Assembly: GCF_044465595.1 (NCBI RefSeq)
Contig: NZ_JBITLV010000001.1
Location: forward strand, 1,116,001-1,180,000
Direction of reading: 5' to 3'
Origin: Spongisporangium articulatum
GTDB lineage: Bacteria > Actinomycetota > Actinomycetes > Actinomycetales > Kineosporiaceae
DNA length: 64,000 nucleotides
Shown here in pieces: positions 35,852-44,652 of this stretch. Position numbers and translations under genes: made by a program. Below the pieces are notes generated by a model. The model searched no databases, was not told the DNA's origin, and worked only from the letters and a program-made list of their open reading frames with translations. Position 1 is the stretch's first letter; every line of letters begins with the position of its first letter.

Positions 35852-37273
35852 TCAGCTGTCCGTCAGGTCCTGGACCTGGGCGTACCGCTCGCGGACCTGT
35901 GGCGTGGGGTCGGCCTCGAACGTCTGCTCGCCGCCCGCCCGCCAGGACGGCGGCTCCGGGACGTCGCCCCCCGAGGCCGCGGCGAGCGCCCAGGCGGCCT
36001 GCCGGGCGGCGCCGTCCGCGACGTACTCACCGGGGGGTGGGACCACGACCGGGCAGCCGAGCACCTGCGGGGCGATCCGGCACACGGCCTCGGACCGGGC
36101 CCCGCCGCCGACCAGCAGCACGCGCCGGATCTCGGCCCCCTCGGCCCGTAGCGCGTCGAGCCCGTCGGCCAGCCCGCACAGCAGCCCCTCGACGGTCGCC
36201 CGGGCCAGGTGCGCGGCGTCGGCCGTCTGCAGCGTGAGGCCGTGCAGGGCGCCCGTCGCGTTCGGCCGGTTCGGGGTCCGCTCACCCTCCAGGTAGGGCA
36301 CCAGCACCAGCCCGCCCGAGCCGACGGGGGCCGACAGGGCCAGCCGGGCCAGCTCGTCGTGATCGACGCGCAGCAGCCGGGCGGTGGCGTCCAGGACCCG
36401 CGCGGCGTTGAGGGTGCAGACCAGCGGCAGGTAGCGGCCCGTCGCGTCGGCGAATCCCGCCACGATCCCGGTCGGGTCGGCGGAGGGGGTGTCGACGATG
36501 CCGGACACCACGCCCGACGTCCCGATCGAGACCACGACGTCACCGGGGCGCGCGCCGACCCCGAGCGCGGCGGCCATGTTGTCGCCCGTGCCCGGCCCGA
36601 GCAGCGCTCCCTCGCTCACCCCGGCGACGGCGGTGCGCCCGGCCGCGTCCGAGGGGCCCAGCACCCGGGGGAGGACGGCGTCGCGGCCCAGCGCGGCCTG
36701 CAGCAGGTCGGGCCGGTACTCACCGGTGGGCACCGCCCAGTAGCCGGTGCCGGAGGCGTCGCCGCGGTCGGTGGTCAGGGTGTCGAGGCCGACGGCGCCG
36801 GACAGCTGCCAGGTCAGCCAGTCGTGCGGCAGGCAGACGGCCTCGGTGCGGGCGGCGTTCGCCGGCTCGTGCCCGGCCAGCCAGGCCAGCTTGCTGATCG
36901 TGAACGAGGCGACCGGGACGACGCCGACCTCCTCGGCCCAGACCTTCGGACCCCCGTGCGCCGCGGCCAGTTCGGCGGCCGCGTCCGCGGAGCGCGTGTC
37001 GTTCCACAGCAGGGCGTCCCGGACCACCTGTCCGGCGCCGTCGAGCGCGACCATGCCGTGCTGCTGGGCCCCGACGGCGATCGCGGCCACGTCGTCCAGG
37101 CCGCCCGCGTCGGTGATCGCGGTGCGCAGCGCGTCCCACCAGTGGGCCGGGGCGATCTCGGTGCCGTCGGGGTGGGTCGCGCGGCCGCTGCGGACCAGTT
37201 CGCCGGTGTCCGCGTCGCGGACCACCACCTTGCACGCCTGGGTCGAGGAGTCGACCCCCGCCACCAAGGTCAT
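35852..37273 (-). CDS. xylB: xylulokinase
   Basis: 473 residues, ATG 37273 with GGAGG at 8 nt. FGGY-kinase features in order are the phosphate-1 loop VAGVDSSTQACKVVV, GAQQHGMVALDG for sugar binding, the hinge SIGTSGVVSG, the adenosine region LVGGGARSEAVCRIAPQV, and DGAARQAAWAL near the end. It phosphorylates D-xylulose to feed the pentose phosphate pathway. No xylose isomerase or transporter is adjacent, so assignment rests on the xylulokinase-like QQHGM motif; another ketopentose is possible. Confidence 0.9.
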   Translation of the reverse strand: MTLVAGVDSSTQACKVVVRDADTGELVRSGRATHPDGTEIAPAHWWDALRTAITDAGGLDDVAAIAVGAQQHGMVALDGAGQVVRDALLWNDTRSADAAAELAAAHGGPKVWAEEVGVVPVASFTISKLAWLAGHEPANAARTEAVCLPHDWLTWQLSGAVGLDTLTTDRGDASGTGYWAVPTGEYRPDLLQAALGRDAVLPRVLGPSDAAGRTAVAGVSEGALLGPGTGDNMAAALGVGARPGDVVVSIGTSGVVSGIVDTPSADPTGIVAGFADATGRYLPLVCTLNAARVLDATARLLRVDHDELARLALSAPVGSGGLVLVPYLEGERTPNRPNATGALHGLTLQTADAAHLARATVEGLLCGLADGLDALRAEGAEIRRVLLVGGGARSEAVCRIAPQVLGCPVVVPPPGEYVADGAARQAAWALAAASGGDVPEPPSWRAGGEQTFEADPTPQVRERYAQVQDLTDS

Positions 37274-37506
37274 GACCACAGCCTCCGGTCGGGGTACGGC
37301 GGCGCCCGTTCCCGACGCCGGCGTGGATGGTCCCATCATCCTAGGCGTGCCCGGGAGGGTGAGTCCTCGGGTGGCGGCGGCTGTGAAGAGGGTGACTGTG
37401 GAGGTGGGCGGACGTGACCTGGGTTACTCTCTGGTAGCCGTCGGAGTACGTCCTGACGGTCAGGGCGACGGCGTCGTCGCCCTCGGTGAGCGCAGGGAGA
37501 TCAGCG

Positions 37507-38196
37507 GTGCGGCAGATCAACGTCAGCAGGCGACGGGGAACCGGTCTGGGTGGAGCGGCGCTGGCCGTCTCCATGCTGCTGGGGGTCTCGGCCTGCGGGT
37601 CCGACACCCCCGCGCAGACCCCGGCCCAGGCGGTGGAGCACGACTACCAGTCCTATGCCTCGGCGGTCAGCAACAAGAACGGCGAGACCGCGGCGACCTG
37701 GGTGAACGCCAAGACGTTGACCTACTTCGACGGGCTGCGGGACAAGGCGCTGGATGACGACGAGAAGACGTTGCGCAAGGCGACGCCGATCGACCAGCTG
37801 ACCGTGCTGTCGTTGCGCAAGAACGTCCCGGCCGAAGTGCTGCGCACGGGTACCCCGCAGGCGATCGTCGCGTCGGGCGTCAAGAACGGCGCGATCGGCG
37901 ACGGTTCCCTGCCGCAGACCGGTCTGAGCGACGTCAAGGTCAACGGCACCCAGGCCACGGCCCAGCTGAAGCTCGGCCTCGAGGACAGCACCCAGACGAT
38001 GACGATCCGGTTCGACCGTGAGGCGAACCGCTGGAAGTTCGACATCTCGGCGACCGTCCCGGCCGGCAACGCGACGCTGGAGCAGATCGAGAAGTCGAAC
38101 AAGGTCACCGCCAAGGCCGTGGTCGACCAGGTGCTGGTGTCGCGGTACGGGGCCAAGGAGGCCAAGGCGATCTGGACGCCGATCGGGCGGTCCTGA
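37507..38196 (+). CDS. putative lipoprotein
   Basis: 229 residues from GTG 37507, which has GGGAG at 8 nt; GTG 37486 is also in frame. The signal peptide has an RRR n-region and lipobox LGVSAC, so it is anchored in the membrane. The mature protein has a helical start (AQAVEHDYQSYASAVSNKNGETAATWV) and later strands, ending with FDISATVPAGNATLEQIEKS, an arrangement like NTF2/SnoaL-like extracytoplasmic domains. Function unknown. A terminator hairpin follows 11 bp after the stop. Confidence 0.8.
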   Translation: MRQINVSRRRGTGLGGAALAVSMLLGVSACGSDTPAQTPAQAVEHDYQSYASAVSNKNGETAATWVNAKTLTYFDGLRDKALDDDEKTLRKATPIDQLTVLSLRKNVPAEVLRTGTPQAIVASGVKNGAIGDGSLPQTGLSDVKVNGTQATAQLKLGLEDSTQTMTIRFDREANRWKFDISATVPAGNATLEQIEKSNKVTAKAVVDQVLVSRYGAKEAKAIWTPIGRS

Positions 38197-38207
38197 GCCG
38201 GAAAACC

Positions 38208-38233
38208 CTACGCCGCCGGCACCGGCGGCGTAG
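38208..38233 (+). terminator. terminator after the lipoprotein gene
   Basis: Perfect 11-bp stem CTACGCCGCCG / CGGCGGCGTAG with loop GCAC, 11 nt after the stop and 9 nt before the next start. Confidence 0.75.
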
Positions 38234-38242
38234 ATCTCGTCC

Positions 38243-38803
38243 ATGAGCGCTCTGCAGAGCCTGGGGGTCGATGGCGACCTGCCCGGCCCCGCCCGTTCCC
38301 CGGGCGGCCTGTGCGGGAGCCTGGCCGCCGTCGGACACCCGGTGCCGACGGACCTGGCCACGGTGGCCTGGCTGGCCCTGGCCCTGCACCGGCCGATTCT
38401 CGTGGAGCCCGCCGACCCCGAGGCCGACGGGGCCGAGCACCGCCATGCCGAGCACCGCCATGCCGAGCACCGCCACGCCGAGCACCGCCACGCCGAGCAC
38501 AGCCACGCCGGGCAGTCCCTCGCCGAGGGTCTGGCCGCGGTCCTCGGTCGCGACCTGGTCCGCATCACCTGCCACCCCGCCATGGCCGGCGGTGACGGCC
38601 TGCCGGCCCGCGCCGTCCAGCGCGCGCGGCGGACGCCCGCCGTCCTGCTGGTCGAAGGCGCGCACACGGCGCCGCAGCCGTTCCTCGACGGGCTGCTGGC
38701 CGAGCTCGGCGCACCGGGCCCGTACGACCCGGTGCTCGTCCTGGTCGCCGCCCGCCCGGTGTCGCCCGCCCTCGCCCGCCGCTGCCTGACCGCCCGGCCC
38801 TGA
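38243..38803 (+). CDS. MoxR-like AAA relative with AEHRH repeats in place of the P-loop
   Basis: 186 residues. LALALHRPILVE, LAEGLAAVLGRDLVRITCHP and PAVLLVEGAHTAPQPFLDGLLAEL align by eye with the N-terminal AAA core of MoxR-family ATPases (LRRPILVEGPAGVGKTELAKALAEVLGR..., LLIDEIDRA). The Walker A segment is missing and is occupied by five tandem AEHRH units coded by a 15-bp DNA repeat. Walker B is reduced to VEGAH. ATP hydrolysis is therefore unlikely. It is either a decaying moxR fragment or a repurposed His-rich, possibly metal-binding protein. No partner VWA gene is adjacent. Confidence 0.65.
   Translation: MSALQSLGVDGDLPGPARSPGGLCGSLAAVGHPVPTDLATVAWLALALHRPILVEPADPEADGAEHRHAEHRHAEHRHAEHRHAEHSHAGQSLAEGLAAVLGRDLVRITCHPAMAGGDGLPARAVQRARRTPAVLLVEGAHTAPQPFLDGLLAELGAPGPYDPVLVLVAARPVSPALARRCLTARP
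38432..38506 (+). repeat. 15-bp tandem repeat, five units
   Basis: Unit GCCGAGCACCGCCAY repeated at 38432, 38447, 38462, 38477 and 38492 (last unit with one change). It encodes (AEHRH)4-AEHSH within the MoxR-like gene. Near-identity indicates recent expansion, probably polymorphic between strains. Confidence 0.95.
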
Positions 38804-38849
38804 CCGTCAGCCCATTGAGCCCGCCGGGCTGATCGGCCCACCCCGGACC

Positions 38850-39140
38850 TCAGCCGGCGAACATCCGCACGGCCGAGGCCTCGACGTCCTCGTACTGCCG
38901 GCCCGCGGCGGCCAACGCCGCCTGGATCTCCTCCAGGCTCGCCCGCACGCGCTCCTGGGTGCCCCGCCACTCGCCGATCAGGTGCTGGAACGACGAGGAC
39001 GCCTGACCCCGCCAGCTCGCCTGCAGTTCCAGCAGGTGCCGCATCATCGCGTCGACCTCCGCCCCCAACTGCGTCGCCGACGCCTGGACCGCTGCGCTGG
39101 CCTGCGCGACCTGCGCGCTGTCGACCTCGAACCTGCTCAT
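38850..39140 (-). CDS. WXG100 family (EsxA-like) protein
   Basis: 96 residues from ATG 39140, exactly the family size; longer in-frame starts add unrelated sequence. The helix-turn-helix hairpin carries the W-x-G turn in LQASWRGQASSSFQ, and the C-terminal helix ends YEDVEASAVRMFAG, close to the YxxxD/E secretion signal. WXG100 proteins are exported by type VII (ESX) secretion, usually as dimers. No second Esx gene or EccC ATPase is nearby, so this is an orphan. The gene is preceded by a divergent-looking 250-bp gap to the protease stop. Confidence 0.9.
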   Translation of the reverse strand: MSRFEVDSAQVAQASAAVQASATQLGAEVDAMMRHLLELQASWRGQASSSFQHLIGEWRGTQERVRASLEEIQAALAAAGRQYEDVEASAVRMFAG

Positions 39141-39391
39141 CGCCTGGACCGTCCCCTCGTAGAAACCCGCGGCCCGCGCCGCGTTTCCCTCAAGGCTCCC
39201 AGACCCGGACGCACCCTCCCGAAGTTGTCCACAGGCGCCCGTCGTCCACAACCCCGGCGGGCCGCAAAGTGAAGATGGGAGGAGGCGAGCGCGGCCCTGA
39301 CCCCGCGCTCGCCCCCTCCCACCGACGCCATGCCCGCGGCATGGCCCGTGCGGCGGCGAACGGGGGAGTCACCGCCGCACGGGGTCCGATC

Positions 39392-41098
39392 TCAGCTCGA
39401 CGAGGTCGGCCTCGTGCCGAGCGTCACGGCGATCTTCTGGCTCTTGCCGTCACGCACCACGGTCAGTGTCACAGACGTGCCGGGTTGGCGCTCCTGGAGT
39501 TGTCCGACCAGGGAGGCGTAGCTGTTCACGGAGTCACCGTCGACCGCGATGATGGCGTCGTTCACCTTCAGCCCCGCCTTGTCGGCCGGGCCCCCGTTCA
39601 CGACCTCCTTCAGCACCGCCGCCTCGCGGGACGCGCCGTCGACCCGCACCTCGGCGTCGGCGAGGCTGACGCCGAGATACGAGTGCTTGACGGCCTGGCC
39701 CTTGGCCAGCTGGTCGGCGACCGTCTTGGCCTCGTCGACCGGGATCGCGAAGCCGATGCCGATGCTGCCCGACTCGCCGGAGCCGCCGAGGGTGCTGCTG
39801 CCCAGGCTGGCGATGGACGACGGGATGCCGATCACCCGGCCCTGGGCGTCGACTAGAGCACCGCCGGAGTTACCGGGGTTGATCGCCGCGTCGGTCTGGA
39901 TCGCGTTGGTGTAGACCTGCTCGCTGCCCGAACCGGTCCCGCCGCCGAACGGATTCTGCTGCTGGTCGCTCTCGGAGGACGACGTGGTGACCGGGGCGTC
40001 GGTGTTGCTGACGATGCCGGTGGTCACCGTGTTCTGCATGCCCAGCGGGTTGCCGACCGCCATCACCGGGTCGCCGGTCTTGACGGTGGACGAGTTGCCC
40101 AGCGTGGCCGGGGTCAGGTCCGACGGCGGGTTCTTGATCTTGATCACGGCGAGGTCGGTCCGGCTGTCGGTGCCGACCACACTGGCCTCGTACTCGCGAC
40201 CGTCCGAGAGGACGACCCCGATGCTGGCGTCGCTTCCGGCCCCGGTGGCCACGTGGTTGTTGGTGAGGATCTCGCCGCTCTTGCTGAGGATGACGCCCGA
40301 CCCCTCGCCCGAGGCCGACTGGCTGCTCACGGTCACGGCGACCACGCTGGGCTCGACGGCGGCCGCGACCGCCGTCCAGTCGGGGTTCTCCGCGGTGCTG
40401 GTGGTGACCGGCGCCGAGACCTTGGTGTCCGAGCCGGAGCTGCCGGCCGCCGTGGTGCCGTCCGTCGTGGCCGCGATCAGGCCCGCGGTCAGCAGGCTCG
40501 AGAGCAGGGCCGCGCCGACGCCGACGCCCACCACACCGCCCCAGCCCGGACGGCGGGGCTCGCGGGGGCGGGGCACCGCGCCACCGGGGGCGTCCGGCGG
40601 GCCGGGCGGCGTCGGGGCGCCGAACGAGTACCCGGGCCGGTCCTGCGACTCGGGGCCCGAGGGCTGATGGCCGGGGCCGCCGGAGGGGCCGAAGCCGCTG
40701 GGGGGTGCGGGCGGGGGCGGAGGTGCGGCGGGCCGGTCCTGGACGGCGGTGGCCTGCGGGCTGGTCCAGCCCGACGCCGCGGGCTGCCCGTACCCGTACC
40801 CGTAGCCGGCCGGGGCGGCGGGCGCCTGGACGGCGGGCTGCGGGGCCGGTGGGCCGGCCGGGGGTTCCACCGGCTGGGCGGCGACCGGCTGGGGAGCGGT
40901 CGGCTGGGGGGTCACCGGCTGCGGTGTGGTCGCCTCGGTGCTCAGCGGGGACGTCGTGCCCGTCGTGCCCGTCGTGCCCGTCGTGCCCGGGGACGCCGGG
41001 GCGGCGGGCTCCTCGTCGTAGCGGGACGGCGGCTCACCGCCGACCGGAGGCCTGCGGGCCCACGCGTAGCGGGCTTCTTCGTCGTTGCCGTTCGTCAT
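39392..41098 (-). CDS. HtrA/DegP-like membrane serine protease with PDZ domain
   Basis: 568 residues. A long cytoplasmic region rich in Pro, Gln, Gly and Thr (including GTTGTTGTTGTT, from a 9-bp DNA repeat) is followed by one transmembrane helix (GVGVGAALLSSLLTAGLIAA). The trypsin-like domain has the triad His282 (TNNHVATG), Asp315 (RTDLAVIKI) and Ser411 (NPGNSGGAL). A C-terminal PDZ domain (KHSYLGVSLADAEV to the end) binds exposed C-termini. It is an extracytoplasmic quality-control protease anchored in the membrane. It is likely stress regulated; no sigma-E gene is adjacent. Confidence 0.95.
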   Translation of the reverse strand: MTNGNDEEARYAWARRPPVGGEPPSRYDEEPAAPASPGTTGTTGTTGTTSPLSTEATTPQPVTPQPTAPQPVAAQPVEPPAGPPAPQPAVQAPAAPAGYGYGYGQPAASGWTSPQATAVQDRPAAPPPPPAPPSGFGPSGGPGHQPSGPESQDRPGYSFGAPTPPGPPDAPGGAVPRPREPRRPGWGGVVGVGVGAALLSSLLTAGLIAATTDGTTAAGSSGSDTKVSAPVTTSTAENPDWTAVAAAVEPSVVAVTVSSQSASGEGSGVILSKSGEILTNNHVATGAGSDASIGVVLSDGREYEASVVGTDSRTDLAVIKIKNPPSDLTPATLGNSSTVKTGDPVMAVGNPLGMQNTVTTGIVSNTDAPVTTSSSESDQQQNPFGGGTGSGSEQVYTNAIQTDAAINPGNSGGALVDAQGRVIGIPSSIASLGSSTLGGSGESGSIGIGFAIPVDEAKTVADQLAKGQAVKHSYLGVSLADAEVRVDGASREAAVLKEVVNGGPADKAGLKVNDAIIAVDGDSVNSYASLVGQLQERQPGTSVTLTVVRDGKSQKIAVTLGTRPTSSS

Positions 41099-41234
41099 GT
41101 CACTACCTCGTGGTCAGGATCGCCGGAGTGCTTCGCGGAACATTCGACCCTGTCCGCCTCGACGTTCTCTGCTTCCACCCTGAGAGCATCCTGGGAATCC
41201 CGCCACCTGGAGCGCCCCCGCCGTCCGGACGCGT

Positions 41235-41269
41235 CGAAGGGCCGGCCGAGTACCTCGGCCGGCCCTTCG
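41235..41269 (-). terminator. 16-bp perfect hairpin
   Basis: Arms 41235-41250 and 41254-41269 (CGAAGGGCCGGCCGAG and complement) with a 3-nt loop. It lies 8 bp past the stop of the small ORF at 41278-41415 and 136 bp before the protease start, so it probably terminates the small ORF transcript. Confidence 0.75.
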
Positions 41270-41277
41270 CGGAGTCG

Positions 41278-41415
41278 TCAGTCGGTGGTGCTGACCGGGC
41301 CGGTGATCGGCCGGCCGTCGGCGCCCAGACGCGTCCGACGCGGGTTCGCGAGGGGAGCGCTCGGCGACTCACCGTGAACGGAGTCGGCGTCCGGCGTCCC
41401 AGCTGTGTGCAGCAT
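41278..41415 (-). CDS. 45-residue hypothetical small protein
   Basis: The ATG at 41415 has the strong ribosome site GAGGAGG at 6 nt. The product is hydrophilic, starts MLHTAGTPDADSVHGES and ends RLGADGRPITGPVSTTD. Third codon positions are mostly G or C like the neighbours, supporting coding. A perfect hairpin follows the stop. The peptide has no hydrophobic helix and one basic cluster (NPRRTRL). It could be a precursor peptide or a regulatory microprotein; no modifying enzyme is adjacent and no family is recognised. Confidence 0.55.
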   Translation of the reverse strand: MLHTAGTPDADSVHGESPSAPLANPRRTRLGADGRPITGPVSTTD

Positions 41416-41810
41416 TCAGGCCTCCTCGGAGGTTCTTCGACGTGCCGTTGAGCAGGTACCAAGTGGAGCGTGCGTCCGATCTTGTCAGACGTTCTCCGCC
41501 TTGTCCGGACATCTTGTGCGGACCAGGTGACCGCTGGGTTTCCGCGGAGTGTTGCGCGGGTCAACGCTCCGGGGACCGGCTCGGCGACACGCTCGAGAAG
41601 GCCACTCTGACCTGCTCTTATGTTCTATAAACCATGAGGAGGGTCCCTCCGCATCCCGAAAGGGCCGAATATCGGGTGTGCGAAGGCTCACGTCCCCGAA
41701 CGGGGTGACGGCCGGTCCCCGCCGTTCAGCGGAGAGCCGGCCGTCACCGGTGGTCGTGCTGCCGTCACGGTGCGCCGGGGAGGGTCATGGAGGCCCTCCG
41801 GCGCGTCCGC
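41416..41810. other. intergenic control region with short palindromes
   Basis: Contains the palindrome TGTCCGGACA (41502-41511) flanked by two CTTGT-containing copies, an AT-rich patch TATGTTCTATAAACCATGA (41613-41631) suitable for a promoter, and the symmetric GGAGGG-T-CCCTCC. It probably drives the 45-residue ORF on the minus strand. No other gene is supported. Confidence 0.4.
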
Positions 41811-42068
41811 TCACATCCCCGCCAGCACCTCCTCAGCCACGGGCAGGTCCCGCGCGGCGACCAGGACGATGAACCGAGAGTCACCGTGCGGGGTGCGGCT
41901 CTCGGAGATCACCGGGCTGATGTCGACGTCGGCGAGGCTCGCCTCGGCCAGGGGCAGGGTGGTACGGCCGACCTCGGTGACCCGGACGAGGCGGTCCGGG
42001 TTCGGGGCGGGCAGGACGGTGTCGAGGAAGCGGGCCCACAGGGACCCGGTCGTGGTGGTGCCGGTCAT
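41811..42068 (-). CDS. hypothetical 85-residue protein
   Basis: ATG 42068 with GGAG about 10 nt upstream. The protein has no signal peptide. It contains alternating charged and hydrophobic residues (LVRVTEVGRTTLPLAEASLADVDISPVISES, SRFIVLVAARDLPVAEEVLAG), suggesting a small alpha/beta fold. It is separated from the histidine kinase end by a hairpin. No family is recognised. Confidence 0.6.
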   Translation of the reverse strand: MTGTTTTGSLWARFLDTVLPAPNPDRLVRVTEVGRTTLPLAEASLADVDISPVISESRTPHGDSRFIVLVAARDLPVAEEVLAGM

Positions 42069-42280
42069 GGCATCGCTCCATACGGAGAGAAGGGGCGCCG
42101 GGTCGCACGGGATCGCCGTGGCCCGGTCGCGAGGACTCGGACGGCGCTGCCTCGGGCCGCCAGGCCGGCCGGCGCGAGAGGGGTACCACCGCGTGGTGGG
42201 CGGTGTGCGCGCCGGTCCGGCTCCGTAATCATCCCATGACCGGGCGGGGCGATCAGCCCGCTACCCGGGGGTAACCGATG

Positions 42281-42300
42281 CTTGTGAGTCGATTCACAAG
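42281..42300 (-). terminator. hairpin at the end of the two-component operon
   Basis: Perfect 7-bp stem CTTGTGA-GTCGAT-TCACAAG overlapping the histidine kinase stop codon (42294-42296, minus strand). Short stem; terminator role is inferred. Confidence 0.5.
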
Positions 42301-43937
42301 CTCGCGTCGTCCTCCGGGCGGTCCTCGGCCGGCCGCAACGGCAGCTCGACCCGGAAAGTCGCCCCGCCGCCCGGGGTGGGGGCGACCCCGACCCGTCCGC
42401 CGTGCACCGAGACCACCGCGGCCACGATCGACAGCCCCAGGCCGGAACCGCCGCCCTGGCTGCGGGCTCGCGAGGCGTCCACCCGGTAGAACCGCTCGAA
42501 CACCTTGACCGCGTGCTCGGGTTCGAGCCCCGGCCCGTGGTCTCGGATCTCCAGGACGGCGATCGCCCCGGCCCGCCCCACCGCCAACTCGATCGGAGTG
42601 CCGGCCGGGGTGTGCCGCACGGCGTTGGCCACCAGGTTGCTCACCACCTGGCGCAGCCGGGCGTCGTCCCCGGTGACCACCGCGGACGCCGGTCCGGAGT
42701 TCGCGGTCAGGCCGACCAGCGAGACCGTACGGTCGGGGGCCAGGCCCCGGGCGTCATGGGTGGCGTCCCCGGCCAGCACCAGCAGGTCGACCGGCTCACT
42801 GCGCACGGGCCGCTGCTCGTCCAGGCGGGCCAGCATGAGCAGGTCCTCGACCAGGCCGCCCATCCGGCGGGCCTCGTCCTCGATCCGGCCCATCGTGCGG
42901 GCGACGTCCTCCTCCTCGCGCACCGCGCCCTGCCGGTACAGCTCTGCGAACCCGCGGATCGAGGCCAACGGGGTGCGCAGCTCGTGCGAGGCGTCCGCCG
43001 CGAACCGGCGGGTGCGGGACTCCGAGGCCTCCCGGGCCCGGAACGCACTCTCGATCTGGGTGAGCATCCCGTTGAGCGAGGTGGTCAACCGGCCGACCTC
43101 GGTGGACGACGGGCGCTCGGGGACGCGCTGGGAGAGGTCGCCGGCGGCGATGGCCGCCGCGGTCTCCTCGACCTCCACCAGGGGGGCCAGGGCCTGGCGG
43201 ATGGCGATCCAGCCGAACAGCGCGGACAGCAGGGCCAGCACGGCTCCCAGGCTGAGGAAGATGATCTCGACCTGCTTGATGGCGTCCTCGACCTGGGTCA
43301 GCGGGAGGGCGATCAGGGCGTACCCGACCGACTGCCCGCCGCCGCCGAACTGGGGCGTGATGGCGTAGGCGATGACCCGGTAGTGCACGCCGTGGTTGTT
43401 CGAGTCGACCGTGAACAGCTCACCGTTGTGCGCCTCGACCTCGCGCGTGGTCATGGTCGGGAATCGGGGCAGGGCCCCGGACGTGCTGGTCTCGGTGCCG
43501 TCCGACTCCTCGGTCCCGGTGATGAGGTCCGGGTTCTGGCCCTCGCGCGCGATCAGCACCACGTAGCGACTGGGCAGCCCGGGCCCGCCGCCCAGGCCGC
43601 TCGCGCTCTGGGCCGCGGTCAGGATGCGGTCGGCGTCGTCGCGCAGGTCCTGGTCGACCTGGCCGACGAGGAACCGCTTGAGGACGAACGTCGTGCCGGC
43701 GCCGGTCAGGGCCAGGGCGATGAACAGCAGGACGACCATGATGCCGACCAGCCGGGCGCGCAGGGGCAGGCGGCTCCAGCGGTTCGCGACCGGCGCGGTC
43801 ACACGGTTGGCCTGGGCCCGCCGGCGCAGCGCCTCGCGATCGAACCGCATGCGGCGCAGGGGTTCCGGTGGTCCGAGAGTCTCGACCTCATCGAGATCGA
43901 CCTCGACGTCCGTGTCGGAGGGGGAGGAGGTTGACAT
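42294..43937 (-). CDS. sensor histidine kinase (HAMP, HisKA, HATPase)
   Basis: 547 residues. Transmembrane helix 1 is near 60-86 and helix 2 near 225-250, flanking an extracytoplasmic sensor of about 140 residues. Then come a HAMP domain (APLVEVEETAAAIAAGDLSQRV), the H-box DASHELRTPLAS with His318, and a HATPase with N-box VSNLVANAVRHT and G-boxes DHGPGLE and GGGSGLGLSIV. It is an orthodox class-I kinase like MprB/TcrY/TrcS. Its gene starts 7 bp after the stop of the response regulator gene, which is its cognate partner. The signal is unknown. Confidence 0.95.
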   Translation of the reverse strand: MSTSSPSDTDVEVDLDEVETLGPPEPLRRMRFDREALRRRAQANRVTAPVANRWSRLPLRARLVGIMVVLLFIALALTGAGTTFVLKRFLVGQVDQDLRDDADRILTAAQSASGLGGGPGLPSRYVVLIAREGQNPDLITGTEESDGTETSTSGALPRFPTMTTREVEAHNGELFTVDSNNHGVHYRVIAYAITPQFGGGGQSVGYALIALPLTQVEDAIKQVEIIFLSLGAVLALLSALFGWIAIRQALAPLVEVEETAAAIAAGDLSQRVPERPSSTEVGRLTTSLNGMLTQIESAFRAREASESRTRRFAADASHELRTPLASIRGFAELYRQGAVREEEDVARTMGRIEDEARRMGGLVEDLLMLARLDEQRPVRSEPVDLLVLAGDATHDARGLAPDRTVSLVGLTANSGPASAVVTGDDARLRQVVSNLVANAVRHTPAGTPIELAVGRAGAIAVLEIRDHGPGLEPEHAVKVFERFYRVDASRARSQGGGSGLGLSIVAAVVSVHGGRVGVAPTPGGGATFRVELPLRPAEDRPEDDASL

Positions 43938-43944
43938 GGTCGGC

Positions 43945-44652
43945 TCAGGACTCCGGGGGCAGGCGCAGCACGTAGCCGACGCCCCGCTTGGTGTGGATCA
44001 GCGCCGGGTCGACATCGTCGATCTTGCGCCGCAGGTAGGAGATGTACGACTCGACGATGCCCGCCTCACCGTTGAAGTCGTAGGCCCAGACGTGGTCCAG
44101 GATCTGGGCTTTCGACAGCACCCGGTTCGGGTTCAGCATCATGTAGCGCAGCAGCTTGAACTCGGTGGGGGACAGGTCGATCAGCTTGCCGGAGCGGCGC
44201 ACCTCGTGGCTGTCCTCGTCGAGCTCGAGGTCGTGGAAGATCAGCCGGCCGGAGTCGGAGTCGGCCGCCACGCCGGTGCGGCGCAGCACCGCGCGGATGC
44301 GGGCCACGACCTCCTCGAGGCTGAATGGCTTGGTGACGTAGTCGTCGCCGCCGATCGTCAGGCCGGTGATCTTGTCGGCGTTCTCGTCCCGGGCGGTGAG
44401 GAACAGCACCGGGATGTTGCGGCCGCGCTCGCGCATCCGCCGGGTGACCGTGAAGCCGTCCATGTCGGGCATCATCACGTCCAGCACGACCAGGTCCGGC
44501 CGGTGCTGCTCGACGAGCTTCAGCGCCTCGCCGCCGTCGGCCGCGGGCATCACGTCGAACCCGGCGAACCGCAGGGACGTCGTGAGCAGCTCGCGGATGT
44601 TGGGCTCGTCGTCGACGACGAGCAGTCGCGCCTCAGGAGTCTTCTCAGCCAC
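43945..44652 (-). CDS. OmpR/PhoB-family response regulator
   Basis: 235 residues from GTG 44652. The frame remains open to 44757; GTG 44670 with AGGAAG upstream is an alternative start. The receiver has the acidic pair VVDDE, phosphoacceptor Asp58 (VVLDVMMPD), Thr in FLTAR and Lys in YVTKPFS. The C-terminal winged helix (LSPTEFKLLRYMMLNPNRVLSKAQILDHVW, RGVGYVLRLP) binds direct repeats. It is transcribed with the kinase that follows 7 bp later. Confidence 0.95.
   Translation of the reverse strand: MAEKTPEARLLVVDDEPNIRELLTTSLRFAGFDVMPAADGGEALKLVEQHRPDLVVLDVMMPDMDGFTVTRRMRERGRNIPVLFLTARDENADKITGLTIGGDDYVTKPFSLEEVVARIRAVLRRTGVAADSDSGRLIFHDLELDEDSHEVRRSGKLIDLSPTEFKLLRYMMLNPNRVLSKAQILDHVWAYDFNGEAGIVESYISYLRRKIDDVDPALIHTKRGVGYVLRLPPES

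Noticed and set aside
38432..38506. Short-unit array considered as a CRISPR
   Set aside because: Units are contiguous 15-mers without spacers and lie in frame in a coding gene, so it is a tandem coding repeat.
40957..40993. Repeated CGTCGTGCC units near the HtrA protease start
   Set aside because: A 9-bp repeat coding GTT repeats in the disordered cytoplasmic tail; no sign of a regulatory or CRISPR role.
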